Shown: positions 1-7,689 of the stretch, piece by piece
How the letters are laid out: every line of letters begins with the position of its first letter
How positions within the stretch are numbered: the stretch's first letter is position 1
Assembly: GCA_034435055.1 (NCBI GenBank)
Contig: DAOTXS010000056.1
Span: 124,001 to 188,000, forward strand
Length of the DNA: 64,000 bases
Source: DAOTXS01 sp034435055
Lineage (GTDB): Bacteria > Chloroflexota > Anaerolineae > UBA4142
Direction of reading: 5' to 3'
Translations under genes and position numbers: made by a program
The notes under the pieces: generated by a model
What the model saw: only the letters and a program-made list of their open reading frames with translations
Database searches by the model: none
What the model was told of the DNA's origin: nothing

Positions 1-2
1 TC

Positions 3-917
3 GTGCTGTTTGGCTGGCTCGCCAAACGTGCGTGGGGCGCGAAACGCTGGTTTATCAAATTTCCCGGCGTCATCTTGGCGGGTCTGCTCGCGCTCGTGTT
101 CCTGCTCGTCGTGTTCGTCGCGGGCAAAGGTATGGCAATGACGTATTTCCCGGCATCCGCGCCGGTGACGAATCTCAAAGTCGAGGGAACACCGGAGCAA
201 ATTGCGCGCGGCAAATATCTGGCGTACATCGATTGCGTGGGTTGTCACGGTGTCCAGGAAGAATTTCCGCTCAGCGGTGGATTGGATCTATCGGCAGAAA
301 TTCCGTTACCGATTGGTGCTTTTGTAGCTACCAATCTCACCCCAGGCGGTGTGTTGAAAGACCGCACCGACGGCGAATTGTTTCGCGCGATTCGGCACGG
401 GGTCGCCAAAGATGGCAAATTGTTGGCGTTCATGTCGCTGATGCCCGCGCGCCAGTTGAGCGATGATGACACCAAAGCACTCATCGCGTTCTTCCGATCC
501 CAGCCGGCGGTGGAAACCAAAACGAATGGCGGCGATGATCCCAACCTGCTCGGCGCGATTCTCTTTGGCGCCGGGATGTTTCCCGCGCCCGACCCCATCA
601 ACAAAAATCCGATCATCGCACCAGCCAAAGGTGTGACCGCCGAGTACGGCAAATACGTTGCGACGTTTGGCGGTTGTCGTGGATGTCACGGAACCGATAT
701 GACCGGCACGCCACCCAGCAGTCTCGATCCTGCCGGCGTACCTAATCCGCGACCAATCGTCGGTACGTGGACGCGTGAGCAATTCATTCAAACGATGCGC
801 ACCGGCAACAAACCAACTGGGCAAGCATTCCCAGACACAATGCCCTGGAAAAATGCGTCACGGATGACGGATGAAGATTTGTTCGCACTGTACGAGTACA
901 TCAAAAAAGCGCCGTAA
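3..917 (+). CDS. Membrane-anchored diheme c-type cytochrome
   Basis: One uncleaved N-terminal membrane segment (about residues 20-43) is followed by two cytochrome c domains outside the membrane. Each has a heme-binding CxxCH motif: C78-V-G-C81-H82 and C225-R-G-C228-H229. Such proteins carry electrons between dehydrogenases or the quinol pool and terminal acceptors. The reading frame opens at a GTG on base 3, so the true start may lie upstream of the window. Both heme motifs and the stop codon are intact. The gene ends 84 bases before a small membrane protein that could be its partner. The specific electron donor and acceptor cannot be told from sequence. Confidence 0.85.
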   Translation: MLFGWLAKRAWGAKRWFIKFPGVILAGLLALVFLLVVFVAGKGMAMTYFPASAPVTNLKVEGTPEQIARGKYLAYIDCVGCHGVQEEFPLSGGLDLSAEIPLPIGAFVATNLTPGGVLKDRTDGELFRAIRHGVAKDGKLLAFMSLMPARQLSDDDTKALIAFFRSQPAVETKTNGGDDPNLLGAILFGAGMFPAPDPINKNPIIAPAKGVTAEYGKYVATFGGCRGCHGTDMTGTPPSSLDPAGVPNPRPIVGTWTREQFIQTMRTGNKPTGQAFPDTMPWKNASRMTDEDLFALYEYIKKAP

Positions 918-938
918 CGAAACACCGATGATCGAGGA

Positions 939-971
939 TGCCTGTCGAAGAACGCACTGCTTTGACAGGCA
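939..971. other. Short inverted repeat between genes
   Basis: An 8-bp perfect stem (TGCCTGTC, 939-946, with GACAGGCA, 964-971) encloses a 17-base loop in the 84-base gap after the cytochrome gene. There is no T-run, so it is not a convincing terminator. It may be a small regulatory or repeat hairpin, or chance. Confidence 0.3.
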
Positions 972-1001
972 ATCTCGCTCCCGGAATCGAAAAGGGAAAA
1001 A

Positions 1002-1490
1002 ATGTATCAGTGGCTTTCATTTCTGCACATTCTCGGCGTGTTTGGTTTCTTGCTCGCGCACGGAGCGTCGGCAAGTGTGGCATTCGCGCTACGGCAAGAA
1101 CGCAATCACGAACGCGTACGCGCGCTCTTGACGCTGTCCGCCAGTTCGTACCCGGCGATGTACCTGTCGTTGCTCGTTCTGCTTGTGACCGGCATCATCA
1201 CCGGCATTATGGGCAAGTGGTGGGGACGCGGCTGGATTTGGACATCGCTTTTCCTGCTCATCGCGATCATCGTGGCGATGTCGGTACTCGGCTCGGGCAA
1301 GCTCAGCATCTTGCGTAAGGCACTCGGTCTGCCGTACTTTGAGCGCGGCAAAGCGCAACCTGCTGTCGCGCCGGCAAGCACACAAGAAATCGATGCGTTG
1401 CTGGCAAAAAGCAATCCAATGTTAGTCTCGGTCATCGGCTTTGGCGGCATTGCTGTCGTCGCTTGGTTGATGATGTTCAAACCGTTCTAA
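1002..1490 (+). CDS. Small four-helix integral membrane protein (unknown function)
   Basis: The 162-residue protein has hydrophobic segments at about residues 5-27, 48-70, 80-100 and 140-160, which predicts four membrane helices. Histidines 9 and 20 lie in or near the first helix, as in some heme-b or copper-handling membrane proteins, but no diagnostic motif is present. It recalls predicted membrane proteins of the DUF2269 type, which I cannot confirm. It follows the diheme cytochrome in the same direction and could be a membrane partner for it. The start ATG follows a purine-rich GAAAAGGGAAAAA stretch. Confidence 0.6.
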   Translation: MYQWLSFLHILGVFGFLLAHGASASVAFALRQERNHERVRALLTLSASSYPAMYLSLLVLLVTGIITGIMGKWWGRGWIWTSLFLLIAIIVAMSVLGSGKLSILRKALGLPYFERGKAQPAVAPASTQEIDALLAKSNPMLVSVIGFGGIAVVAWLMMFKPF

Positions 1491-1527
1491 CCGAACGGAA
1501 ATCTAACGAACCTTAAGGAGATTCACA

Positions 1528-1968
1528 ATGGCAACATTCGAATTCACGATTACGATCAATCGTCCAGCGGCAGATGTTTTCAAGGCGCTAACCGATTTTG
1601 GATCGTACAAAAAATGGCAGACCGGCGTGATTGAATCTACGATTCTTTCTGCCGGCGCGATGGGAGTCGGTACTAGATACCGCTTCATCTCCGAGTTTAT
1701 GGGGCAAAAGATCGAAGCGGAAGGCGAGGTAACCGCATTTGAGCAACCCAGCAAGTACGCGTGGAAATCAACCAAGGGACCGTTTCCGATGCAAGAAGTA
1801 ACCACCCTGGAATCTGCCGGCGCGGCGACGGTCGTCAAAACAACAGTGACTGCGGAACTCGGCGGCTTTTTCAAACTCGCAGAAGGCATGGTCGTCGGGC
1901 AAGCGAAAAAGCAATTCGACGGCGATTACCAGAAACTCAAAGAGATGTTAGAAGCCGGCACGTTGTAA
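1528..1968 (+). CDS. SRPBCC (START/Bet v1-like) domain protein
   Basis: This 146-residue protein has the SRPBCC pattern: an opening beta strand and helix (FEFTITINRPAADVFKALTD), a PxxYxW-like element (PSKYAWKS), and a long C-terminal helix ending in LKEMLEAG. The fold encloses a hydrophobic ligand cavity and is used by cyclases, lipid-binding proteins and stress proteins. No catalytic residues can be assigned. A strong ribosome site, AAGGAG, lies 8 bases before the ATG. It is one of three SRPBCC genes in the window (see 15264 and 18258), all close to the receptor array, which hints at ligand binding linked to sensing. Confidence 0.8.
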   Translation: MATFEFTITINRPAADVFKALTDFGSYKKWQTGVIESTILSAGAMGVGTRYRFISEFMGQKIEAEGEVTAFEQPSKYAWKSTKGPFPMQEVTTLESAGAATVVKTTVTAELGGFFKLAEGMVVGQAKKQFDGDYQKLKEMLEAGTL

Positions 1969-1975
1969 GCGAACT

Positions 1976-2014
1976 CCCAAACTTCCGAAATTTGGAAGAT
2001 TTCGGAAGTTTGGG
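1976..2014. repeat. Perfect palindromic intergenic repeat
   Basis: A 16-bp perfect stem (1976-1991 with 1999-2014, arm CCCAAACTTCCGAAAT) encloses a 7-base loop, directly after the SRPBCC stop codon. There is no T-tract, so it resembles a REP-type dispersed hairpin rather than an intrinsic terminator. It may still stabilise the upstream mRNA end. Confidence 0.75.
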
Positions 2015-2042
2015 ACACGGATTTGAAAATCAGGAGTTGCGT

Positions 2043-2732
2043 ATGGCATCCACCCGCACGATGGTTTATGGCGCAGTCGTTACAATTTTTTCACTCTTTG
2101 GCGGATTGTTACTCGGCGTCATCATCGGCAACATCATTTTTGAATTGACGCCGGGACACACTTTTCAACCGCTCGATCCAATCCAAATCATTCTGCCCTC
2201 CATTGTCGCGCTCGCCGGCTTTTTTGCCGGCGGCGCGGCGTGGGGTGTGTTGATGGGACGCCTCGCGCGCGCAACGGATCGCCGACGAATGGCGATTGCC
2301 GGCGCGCTCGGCTTTGCGCCGATCACGCTTGCGTTGGCACTCTTGCTCCAAGTCATCGAACCGATTGCGCTGGAACAATTCGGCACGATCATTCCACTCC
2401 ATCGATTGTTCACGCTGTTGTTCGTACCAACCGCGTTTCTCATCGCCGGTGTAAGCGCGTGTGCCATCGGCATCGGCTTGCGCGATCAAACGCTGGCGCA
2501 GTCGTTAGGGTGGCGCGTGGGATTTGCGGCGGCAATCGCGTTTTTGATTATCAACCTCGTGATGGAATCGGCGGGCTGGGTCGTAGGCGCACCGCGCGCG
2601 GCGGAACGCTTCACGATGTTGACGGTGATGTTCGTCGGCGATCTCGGCGCGGCGATGGTGGGCGGCACGTTGATGGCGCAGACGCTTGCAAAGCAATCAC
2701 GGGCTATTGACCCACGTCCACAACGAACGTAG
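2043..2732 (+). CDS. Polytopic membrane protein of unknown function
   Basis: The 229-residue protein has about six hydrophobic helices and is rich in Gly, Ala and Leu. The frame is open from 1761, but I start it at the ATG at 2043 because a CAGGAG ribosome site precedes it, the N-terminus then enters a membrane helix at once, and the upstream extension would run through the SRPBCC gene and the palindromic repeat. No family motif is recognised. It lies 27 bases upstream of the first kinase-less receptor and could be co-transcribed with it. Confidence 0.65.
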   Translation: MASTRTMVYGAVVTIFSLFGGLLLGVIIGNIIFELTPGHTFQPLDPIQIILPSIVALAGFFAGGAAWGVLMGRLARATDRRRMAIAGALGFAPITLALALLLQVIEPIALEQFGTIIPLHRLFTLLFVPTAFLIAGVSACAIGIGLRDQTLAQSLGWRVGFAAAIAFLIINLVMESAGWVVGAPRAAERFTMLTVMFVGDLGAAMVGGTLMAQTLAKQSRAIDPRPQRT

Positions 2733-2759
2733 AATAGCGACCATTTGGAAGGACAGATC

Positions 2760-4058
2760 ATGCAAACCTCACCATCGAACACGACGATACGCCAACCCTG
2801 GCTCAACGTTGCGCGCGCGGTGTGGCTCACCTCAACCATCATAGCGATCATTGCCTTGGCTGTTGAGATGGCGATCATCTGGGATGCTCCCCTGCCGAGT
2901 TGTACGGTGCCAAACGCGGTTTGCGGACCCTGGCAAGTAAGTCGAGAAGATATGGCGGTGGCGCAACAATCGGGATGGTCAGACCAATTTTTGGTCAACC
3001 TTTACTTTTTCAATAGCATTTTTCCCAAGGTGGCATTTGCCGTTGTCGGTTTGATTATCTTTTGGCGCAAGTCTGATGACTGGGTTGCACTATTGTTGTC
3101 GCTGATGTTGACTCTCTTTGCAACAGAAGGAATTCAACATCTGGGTGCATGGATGTCGGTAGTCAATGGGTTGTACGCCTTTGCAACCGGGATCTATTTT
3201 CTATTGCCCTTTATCTTTCCCAACGGACGCTTTGTGCCGCGATGGACACGTTGGATTGCGGCTCCTCTGATTGTTGCAGGGCTTGCCGTGCAATTCTCAA
3301 CCGCACTAGGAGTGAGCACCAGTGATCAGGTTTACGCGCTTGCGCTCATGATCGTATTTTTGCTTTGGTTTCTCTTGGGTGGTTACGCAGCCATTTATCG
3401 GTACATGCGCGTCTCCACAATCCTCGAACGCCAACAAACCAAATGGGTGATGGCCGGCATCCTCGGTTCGTTCATCCTCTTTATTCCGTTTACGATTATT
3501 GCCACCGTCTTTCCACCTTCGCAACCGTCACCCAGCCGGCTTGCATTTGTCTTTCTGGTCTACCTTCCAATGGGCTTTTTCGGTTATCTCTTTATTCCTG
3601 TATCCATCGCCTTTTCCATCTTGCGTTATCGGCTGTGGGACATCGACATTCTCATCCGGCGCACGCTCGTCTACTCGGTCATCACCGCGTTGCTTGCGCT
3701 ATTCTATTTCGGCGCGGTGATCCTCTTGCAACAACTCTTCCGTTCCCTCACTGGTGCCGGCGACGATTTGGCGATCATCGTTTCGACACTTGCGCTGGCG
3801 GCGTTGTTCAATCCACTGCGCCGTCGCGTGCAAGATGCCATCGATCATCGCTTCTATCGGCGCAAGTACGACGCGCAAAAAGTACTCGAGCGTTTCGCCG
3901 CAACCGCGCGCGATGAAGTCGAACTGGAAAAATTGACCGGTGAATTGTTGCGTGTGGTTGATGAGACGATGCAACCGACGCACGTGAGTTTGTGGCTGAA
4001 ATCGACCGACGACCAACGACGGAGGACCGAAGGAGGTGAGATGACCAAAAAGATCTAG
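2760..4058 (+). CDS. Kinase-less membrane receptor, array copy 1
   Basis: The 432-residue protein has an N-terminal membrane domain (several helices, residues 20-285) and then the constant module of the array (about 288-420). The module starts LRYRLWDIDILIRRTL, has two further membrane helices, a basic turn (HRFYRRKYDAQKVLERF) and ends MQPTHVSLWLK. In related proteins, as I recall, this module leads into a GAF domain plus kinase or phosphatase. Here the protein stops after about 20 more low-complexity residues (TDDQRRRTEGG), with no output domain. The ATG at 2760 is preferred to a TTG at 2745 because GGAAGGA sits just before it. It presumably binds a partner protein through the constant tail. 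Confidence 0.75.
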   Translation: MQTSPSNTTIRQPWLNVARAVWLTSTIIAIIALAVEMAIIWDAPLPSCTVPNAVCGPWQVSREDMAVAQQSGWSDQFLVNLYFFNSIFPKVAFAVVGLIIFWRKSDDWVALLLSLMLTLFATEGIQHLGAWMSVVNGLYAFATGIYFLLPFIFPNGRFVPRWTRWIAAPLIVAGLAVQFSTALGVSTSDQVYALALMIVFLLWFLLGGYAAIYRYMRVSTILERQQTKWVMAGILGSFILFIPFTIIATVFPPSQPSPSRLAFVFLVYLPMGFFGYLFIPVSIAFSILRYRLWDIDILIRRTLVYSVITALLALFYFGAVILLQQLFRSLTGAGDDLAIIVSTLALAALFNPLRRRVQDAIDHRFYRRKYDAQKVLERFAATARDEVELEKLTGELLRVVDETMQPTHVSLWLKSTDDQRRRTEGGEMTKKI

Positions 4059-4114
4059 TCACGCTACCTCCAATGAAATTCAAAAAGTGAATCCAAGAAA
4101 AGAAAGGAAACAAA

Positions 4115-4510
4115 ATGGAACGACGAATCATCAACCCGTGGAAATGGCAAGACGAGTTTGGCTATGTCCAAGCAAATGAGGTTCAGAACGCGCAACGAAC
4201 GCTTTACTGCTCAGGACAGGCGTCAAACGATGCGGACGGCAAGGCGGTTTACCCGGGCGATATGCGCGCGCAAATCACGCTCACGCTTGACAACCTGGAA
4301 ACCGTGCTCCGCGAATCGGGGTTCGCGTTCAAGGACATTGTGCGCTTGAACATCTTTACGACCGACGTGGATAAATTTTTCGAGAACTATGATGCGTTCA
4401 TCACGCGCCTCGCCGAGGCAGGTTGTCGTCACACCGGTTGTCTGATCGGGGTCGCGCGGCTGGCGTTTCCAGAGATGATGATCGAAGTGGAGGCGACCGC
4501 CGTAGCGTAA
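4115..4510 (+). CDS. RidA/YjgF/YER057c/UK114 family protein
   Basis: The 131-residue protein has the Rid fold sequence: an N-terminal strand and the substrate/fold motif CSGQASNDADGK, then the Arg-containing element ARLAFPEMMIEVEATAVA, which matches the active-site Arg and the Glu strand of imine deaminases. RidA hydrolyses reactive enamines and imines made by PLP enzymes; distant Rid groups have other or unknown roles. It is probably a soluble trimer in the cytoplasm. AAAGGA precedes the ATG. It sits between receptor copies 1 and 2 with no obvious metabolic partner, so its substrate is unknown. Confidence 0.85.
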   Translation: MERRIINPWKWQDEFGYVQANEVQNAQRTLYCSGQASNDADGKAVYPGDMRAQITLTLDNLETVLRESGFAFKDIVRLNIFTTDVDKFFENYDAFITRLAEAGCRHTGCLIGVARLAFPEMMIEVEATAVA

Positions 4511-4515
4511 TCCCA

Positions 4516-4552
4516 CATCCCCGAAAGGTCGGGGAGAGACCTTTCGGGGATG
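4516..4552. repeat. Perfect palindromic intergenic repeat
   Basis: A 15-bp perfect stem (CATCCCCGAAAGGTC, 4516-4530, with 4538-4552) has a 7-base loop. Like the hairpin at 1976 it directly follows a stop codon, has a 7-base loop and lacks a T-tract. It lies 14 bases upstream of the receptor copy 2 start. Confidence 0.75.
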
Positions 4553-4566
4553 CCAGAGGAAAAAAG

Positions 4567-5772
4567 ATGAACTCCACAAGCATCCCGGATCGACACCAAC
4601 CCAAAGGACCTTGGCGCGCGATTGCCTGGTGCATTTGGGGATTGTCGTTGATCTTCACGATTCTCGGACTCACGCTGTTGGTCCTGACGCGCGACATGTC
4701 CTTCCCTGAACGGTGGGGCTTTCGTGGCTTCCCGGCGTTGTTAGCATTGGCTTTTGGCACGGTGGGCGCGCTTATCGCTTCGCGCCATCCGCGGAACGTC
4801 ATTGGCTGGCTGTTTTGCGTGAGCGGTTTTCTCAACGGCGTGGAGGTGTTCTTGGAAGAATATCACGTGTATGCCAACCTCGCCCACCCCGGCACGTTCC
4901 CGGGGGGTCAAGTCGTACAATGGATCATCGCTTGGTTGTGGGTCTGGGCTTCGGGGACGGTCTGGATATTTCTTCTGCTCCTGTTTCCCGATGGACACCT
5001 GCTCTCGCCGCGCTGGCGGCCTATTGCCTGGGTGTCGGGAGCGGTCCTAGTTGCCACAGCGCTCGTGTTCGCCTTTGCCCCGACCCGCTATTCCGGCTAT
5101 CAACATTCATTTGTGATAGAGGCGCCTGATGCGTTCTGGAGTCCGGTGTCCACCAGCGTCACCACTTTGCTGATCGCTTGTGTGCTGTGCGCCGCGTTTG
5201 CCCTCTTGCTACGCCTGCGCCGCGCGCAAGGCGAAAAACGCCAGCAGTTGAAATGGTTTGTCTATGCTGGCGCGCTGTTGGCAGTCGTGTCTCCGTTCTC
5301 CAGCATCAATGAGCTGTCCGGCTTGCTCATCCTCGCCTTGCTCGCGCTCCCAGTAGCGACTGGCGTCGCCATCCTGCGCTATCGTTTGTACGACATTGAC
5401 ATCCTCATCCGCCGCACCCTAATCTATTCGATCATCACCGCGATGCTCGCGCTATTCTATTTCGGCTCAGTGATCCTTTTGCAACAACTCTTCCGTTCCC
5501 TCACTGGCACCGGCGACGATTTGGCGATCATCGTTTCGACGCTTGCGCTCGCGGCTTTGTTCAATCCAGTACGAAGCCGAGTGCAAGGCGCAATCGATCA
5601 TCGATTCTACAGGCGCAAGTACGACGCACAAAAAGTTCTGGAACGATTTGCGGCGACGGTACGCGATGAAGTTGAATTGGAAAAATTGACCGGCGAATTG
5701 TTGAATGTGGTAAACGAAACGATGCAACCAACGCACGTGAGTTTGTGGTTGAAAAAGACCGACGACCAATGA
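4567..5772 (+). CDS. Kinase-less membrane receptor, array copy 2
   Basis: The 401-residue protein has an N-terminal multi-helix domain (residues 18-265) containing RHPRNVIGWLFCVSG, an Arg-Asn-x-IGWL signature also seen in array copies 5 and 6. The constant module follows at about 270-398 (LRYRLYDIDILIRRTL to MQPTHVSLWLKK). It ends KKTDDQ and stops, without GAF, kinase or phosphatase. The ATG at 4567 is chosen because AGAGGA precedes it and membrane topology begins soon after; the frame is open upstream only through the hairpin repeat. DNA of the constant part is nearly identical to copy 1, while the N-terminal halves differ. Confidence 0.75.
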   Translation: MNSTSIPDRHQPKGPWRAIAWCIWGLSLIFTILGLTLLVLTRDMSFPERWGFRGFPALLALAFGTVGALIASRHPRNVIGWLFCVSGFLNGVEVFLEEYHVYANLAHPGTFPGGQVVQWIIAWLWVWASGTVWIFLLLLFPDGHLLSPRWRPIAWVSGAVLVATALVFAFAPTRYSGYQHSFVIEAPDAFWSPVSTSVTTLLIACVLCAAFALLLRLRRAQGEKRQQLKWFVYAGALLAVVSPFSSINELSGLLILALLALPVATGVAILRYRLYDIDILIRRTLIYSIITAMLALFYFGSVILLQQLFRSLTGTGDDLAIIVSTLALAALFNPVRSRVQGAIDHRFYRRKYDAQKVLERFAATVRDEVELEKLTGELLNVVNETMQPTHVSLWLKKTDDQ

Positions 5773-5786
5773 CGGAGGACAGAAGG

Positions 5787-7157
5787 ATGAACACACCGGA
5801 AAATCTCAAACTAACCGACGGCTCGCGCGTGGCGGTAATGGGTTGTGGTCCCGCCGGCTCCTTCTTCACCTACTTTTTGCTCGATATGGCGGAGCGCGTT
5901 GGCTTGGACATTCACGTTGATGTCTACGAGCCGCGCGATTTCACGATTCCCGGACCGCCCGGTTGCAATATGTGCGGCGGCGTGATCTCGGAATCGCTCG
6001 TGCAAAATCTTTCGACCGAGGGCATCATCTTGCCGACGAACGTCGTTCAGCGCGGTGTTGATTCGTACGTCTTGCACACCGACACCGGTTCGGTGCGCAT
6101 CGACACGCCTTTGCACGAGAAACGCATTGCATCGGTCTTTCGCGGTCCTGGTCCACGCGATCTCAAAGAATTGCGCTGGGAAAGTTTCGACGGGCATTTG
6201 CAAAAACTGGCGATGCAAAAAGGCGCGCAGATGATTCGCGCGCGCGTTGAAAACATCGAACGCCAAGATGATCGGCTTGCGGTTACGGCAAAAGGCAAAA
6301 CAGATATTTACGATTTGGTCGCGGTGACGACCGGCGTGAATACTGCCGCGCTCAAATTGATCGACAAACTAGGCATCGATTACAAACCGCCGCGCACCAC
6401 CAAGACGTTCATCCGTGAATATAAACTGGGCGAGGAAACGATTGCGAAATATCTCGGCAGTTCGATGCACGTCTTTTTGCTCAACTTGCCGCGCCTGGAA
6501 TTTGCGATGCTCGTGCCCAAAGGCGATTACGTTACGCTCGCGATGCTGGGTCACGACATCGACAACGATCTCGTCAAAGCATTCGTGCACAGCCCAACGT
6601 TTGCGGATTTGATGCCGCCGGAATTACAACTCGATGCGCCGCCGTGTCAATGTCAGCCGCGAATGACGGTGGATGGCGCAACGCAACCATTTGGCGACCG
6701 CATCGTTTTTATCGGCGATTGCGGTGTAACCCGGTTGTACAAAGACGGCATCGGCGCGGCGTATCGCGCGGCAAAAGCAGCGGCAACCACCGCGATTTTC
6801 GAGGGGATTGCCAAAGCAGATTTTCAGCGATATTATTTGCCCGCGTGTCGGCGGATGGAGAATGATAATCTCATCGGCAAGTTCATTTTCTTTGTAACAA
6901 GCATTCTCCAGCAATGGGCGTTTGCGCGCCGCGCGATGGTGCGGATGACGGCGTACGAGCAAAAGAAAAGCGAACGTCCCAAACGAATGAGTATGGTGAT
7001 GTGGGATATGTTTACCGGGAGTGCATCGTACCGCGAAATTTTTCTGCGGATGTTGCACCCGTTGTTTATCGCGCGCTTGGCGTGGGATTTTTTCGTGGCA
7101 ATCGTCAAGCCGCGCGAAAAAGTTGGCACGTGGACGAACGAATCGAGAAAAGCGTAG
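5787..7157 (+). CDS. FAD-dependent oxidoreductase, geranylgeranyl-reductase-like
   Basis: The 456-residue flavoprotein starts with a Rossmann ADP-binding motif (VAVMGCGPAGSFFTYFL). It continues with GPPGCNMCGGVISESL, which resembles the CGG motif of geranylgeranyl reductase/FixC-like enzymes, and has a second FAD motif near residue 310 (DRIVFIGDCGVTRLYKDGIG). The C-terminal ~100 residues contain hydrophobic stretches and may touch the membrane. These enzymes reduce isoprenoid double bonds or act on other lipids, and the substrate here is unknown. The ATG at 5787 has AGAAGG directly upstream; the 14-residue upstream extension overlaps the receptor tail and is rejected. It may be co-transcribed with the receptors. 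Confidence 0.75.
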   Translation: MNTPENLKLTDGSRVAVMGCGPAGSFFTYFLLDMAERVGLDIHVDVYEPRDFTIPGPPGCNMCGGVISESLVQNLSTEGIILPTNVVQRGVDSYVLHTDTGSVRIDTPLHEKRIASVFRGPGPRDLKELRWESFDGHLQKLAMQKGAQMIRARVENIERQDDRLAVTAKGKTDIYDLVAVTTGVNTAALKLIDKLGIDYKPPRTTKTFIREYKLGEETIAKYLGSSMHVFLLNLPRLEFAMLVPKGDYVTLAMLGHDIDNDLVKAFVHSPTFADLMPPELQLDAPPCQCQPRMTVDGATQPFGDRIVFIGDCGVTRLYKDGIGAAYRAAKAAATTAIFEGIAKADFQRYYLPACRRMENDNLIGKFIFFVTSILQQWAFARRAMVRMTAYEQKKSERPKRMSMVMWDMFTGSASYREIFLRMLHPLFIARLAWDFFVAIVKPREKVGTWTNESRKA

Positions 7158-7206
7158 GGGCAACCCTCGCAGTTGTCCACCCAGTTTCGTTTTAGCGGAG
7201 GCATCA

Positions 7207-7623
7207 ATGGAACAAAACACCCTGGGTAAACTGTATCAACCTGGTGATATTCTGATTCGCCAAGGCGAGGTGGGCGAGTGTATGTTCGTCATCCAAGAGG
7301 GACAGATTGCACTCGTGCGCGAGCAAAACGGGCAGGAAACATTTCTCGGCGTGCGCAGCGCGGGCGAGTTTCTGGGTGAGATGGCGATCTTTGAAAAAGA
7401 AGTGCAGCACGCCACCGCGCGCGCGTTGAGCCAGGTGCGCGTGCTCACCATCGACCGGAAGAATTTTCAACGGCGTATCCACGAAGACCCGTCGCTGGCG
7501 TACCGGCTTTTTCAATTAATGTCGCGCCGCATCCGCGAGTTGAGCCAGGAGATGACGATGCTCAAACAGGAATTAGATCGGCTGACGGAACGCCGGTCAG
7601 AACGCGACGCCGAAGGCGGATGA
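7207..7623 (+). CDS. Stand-alone cyclic-nucleotide-binding domain protein
   Basis: The 138-residue protein is a single cNMP-binding (Crp-like) beta-barrel followed by a helix and a C-terminal coiled coil (SRRIRELSQEMTMLKQELDRL). It has no DNA-binding helix-turn-helix. The phosphate-binding cassette reads GEFLGEMAIFEKEVQHATARA: Gly-Glu is present, but the Arg that contacts the phosphate in cAMP-binding relatives is replaced (Q or H by alignment). It may therefore bind another ligand or act through dimerisation. GGAGG lies 6 bases before the ATG at 7207. Its stop codon abuts the tail mini-ORF at 7624. Confidence 0.8.
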   Translation: MEQNTLGKLYQPGDILIRQGEVGECMFVIQEGQIALVREQNGQETFLGVRSAGEFLGEMAIFEKEVQHATARALSQVRVLTIDRKNFQRRIHEDPSLAYRLFQLMSRRIRELSQEMTMLKQELDRLTERRSERDAEGG

Positions 7624-7689
7624 ATGATCCAACCGACGCACGTGAGTTTGTGGCTGGTTACCGCTAAACCGGAGGATCGCTTTAAATGA
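7624..7689 (+). pseudogene. Receptor-tail mini-ORF (remnant or coupling leader peptide)
   Basis: This 21-codon ORF encodes MIQPTHVSLWLVTAKPEDRFK. Its first 11 residues are the conserved end of the receptor constant module (MQPTHVSLWL). It starts on the base after the cNMP gene's stop and its own TGA overlaps the ATG of the next receptor (7686) as ATGA. It is either a scar of recombination between receptor genes or a short leader whose translation is coupled to the receptor. A second case is at 16976. Confidence 0.6.

Noticed and set aside
2760..4058. Annotation of the array proteins as sensor histidine kinases
   Set aside because: No H-box, N-box or other ATPase motifs exist in any of the six; only the membrane part and the beginning of a GAF-like segment are present.
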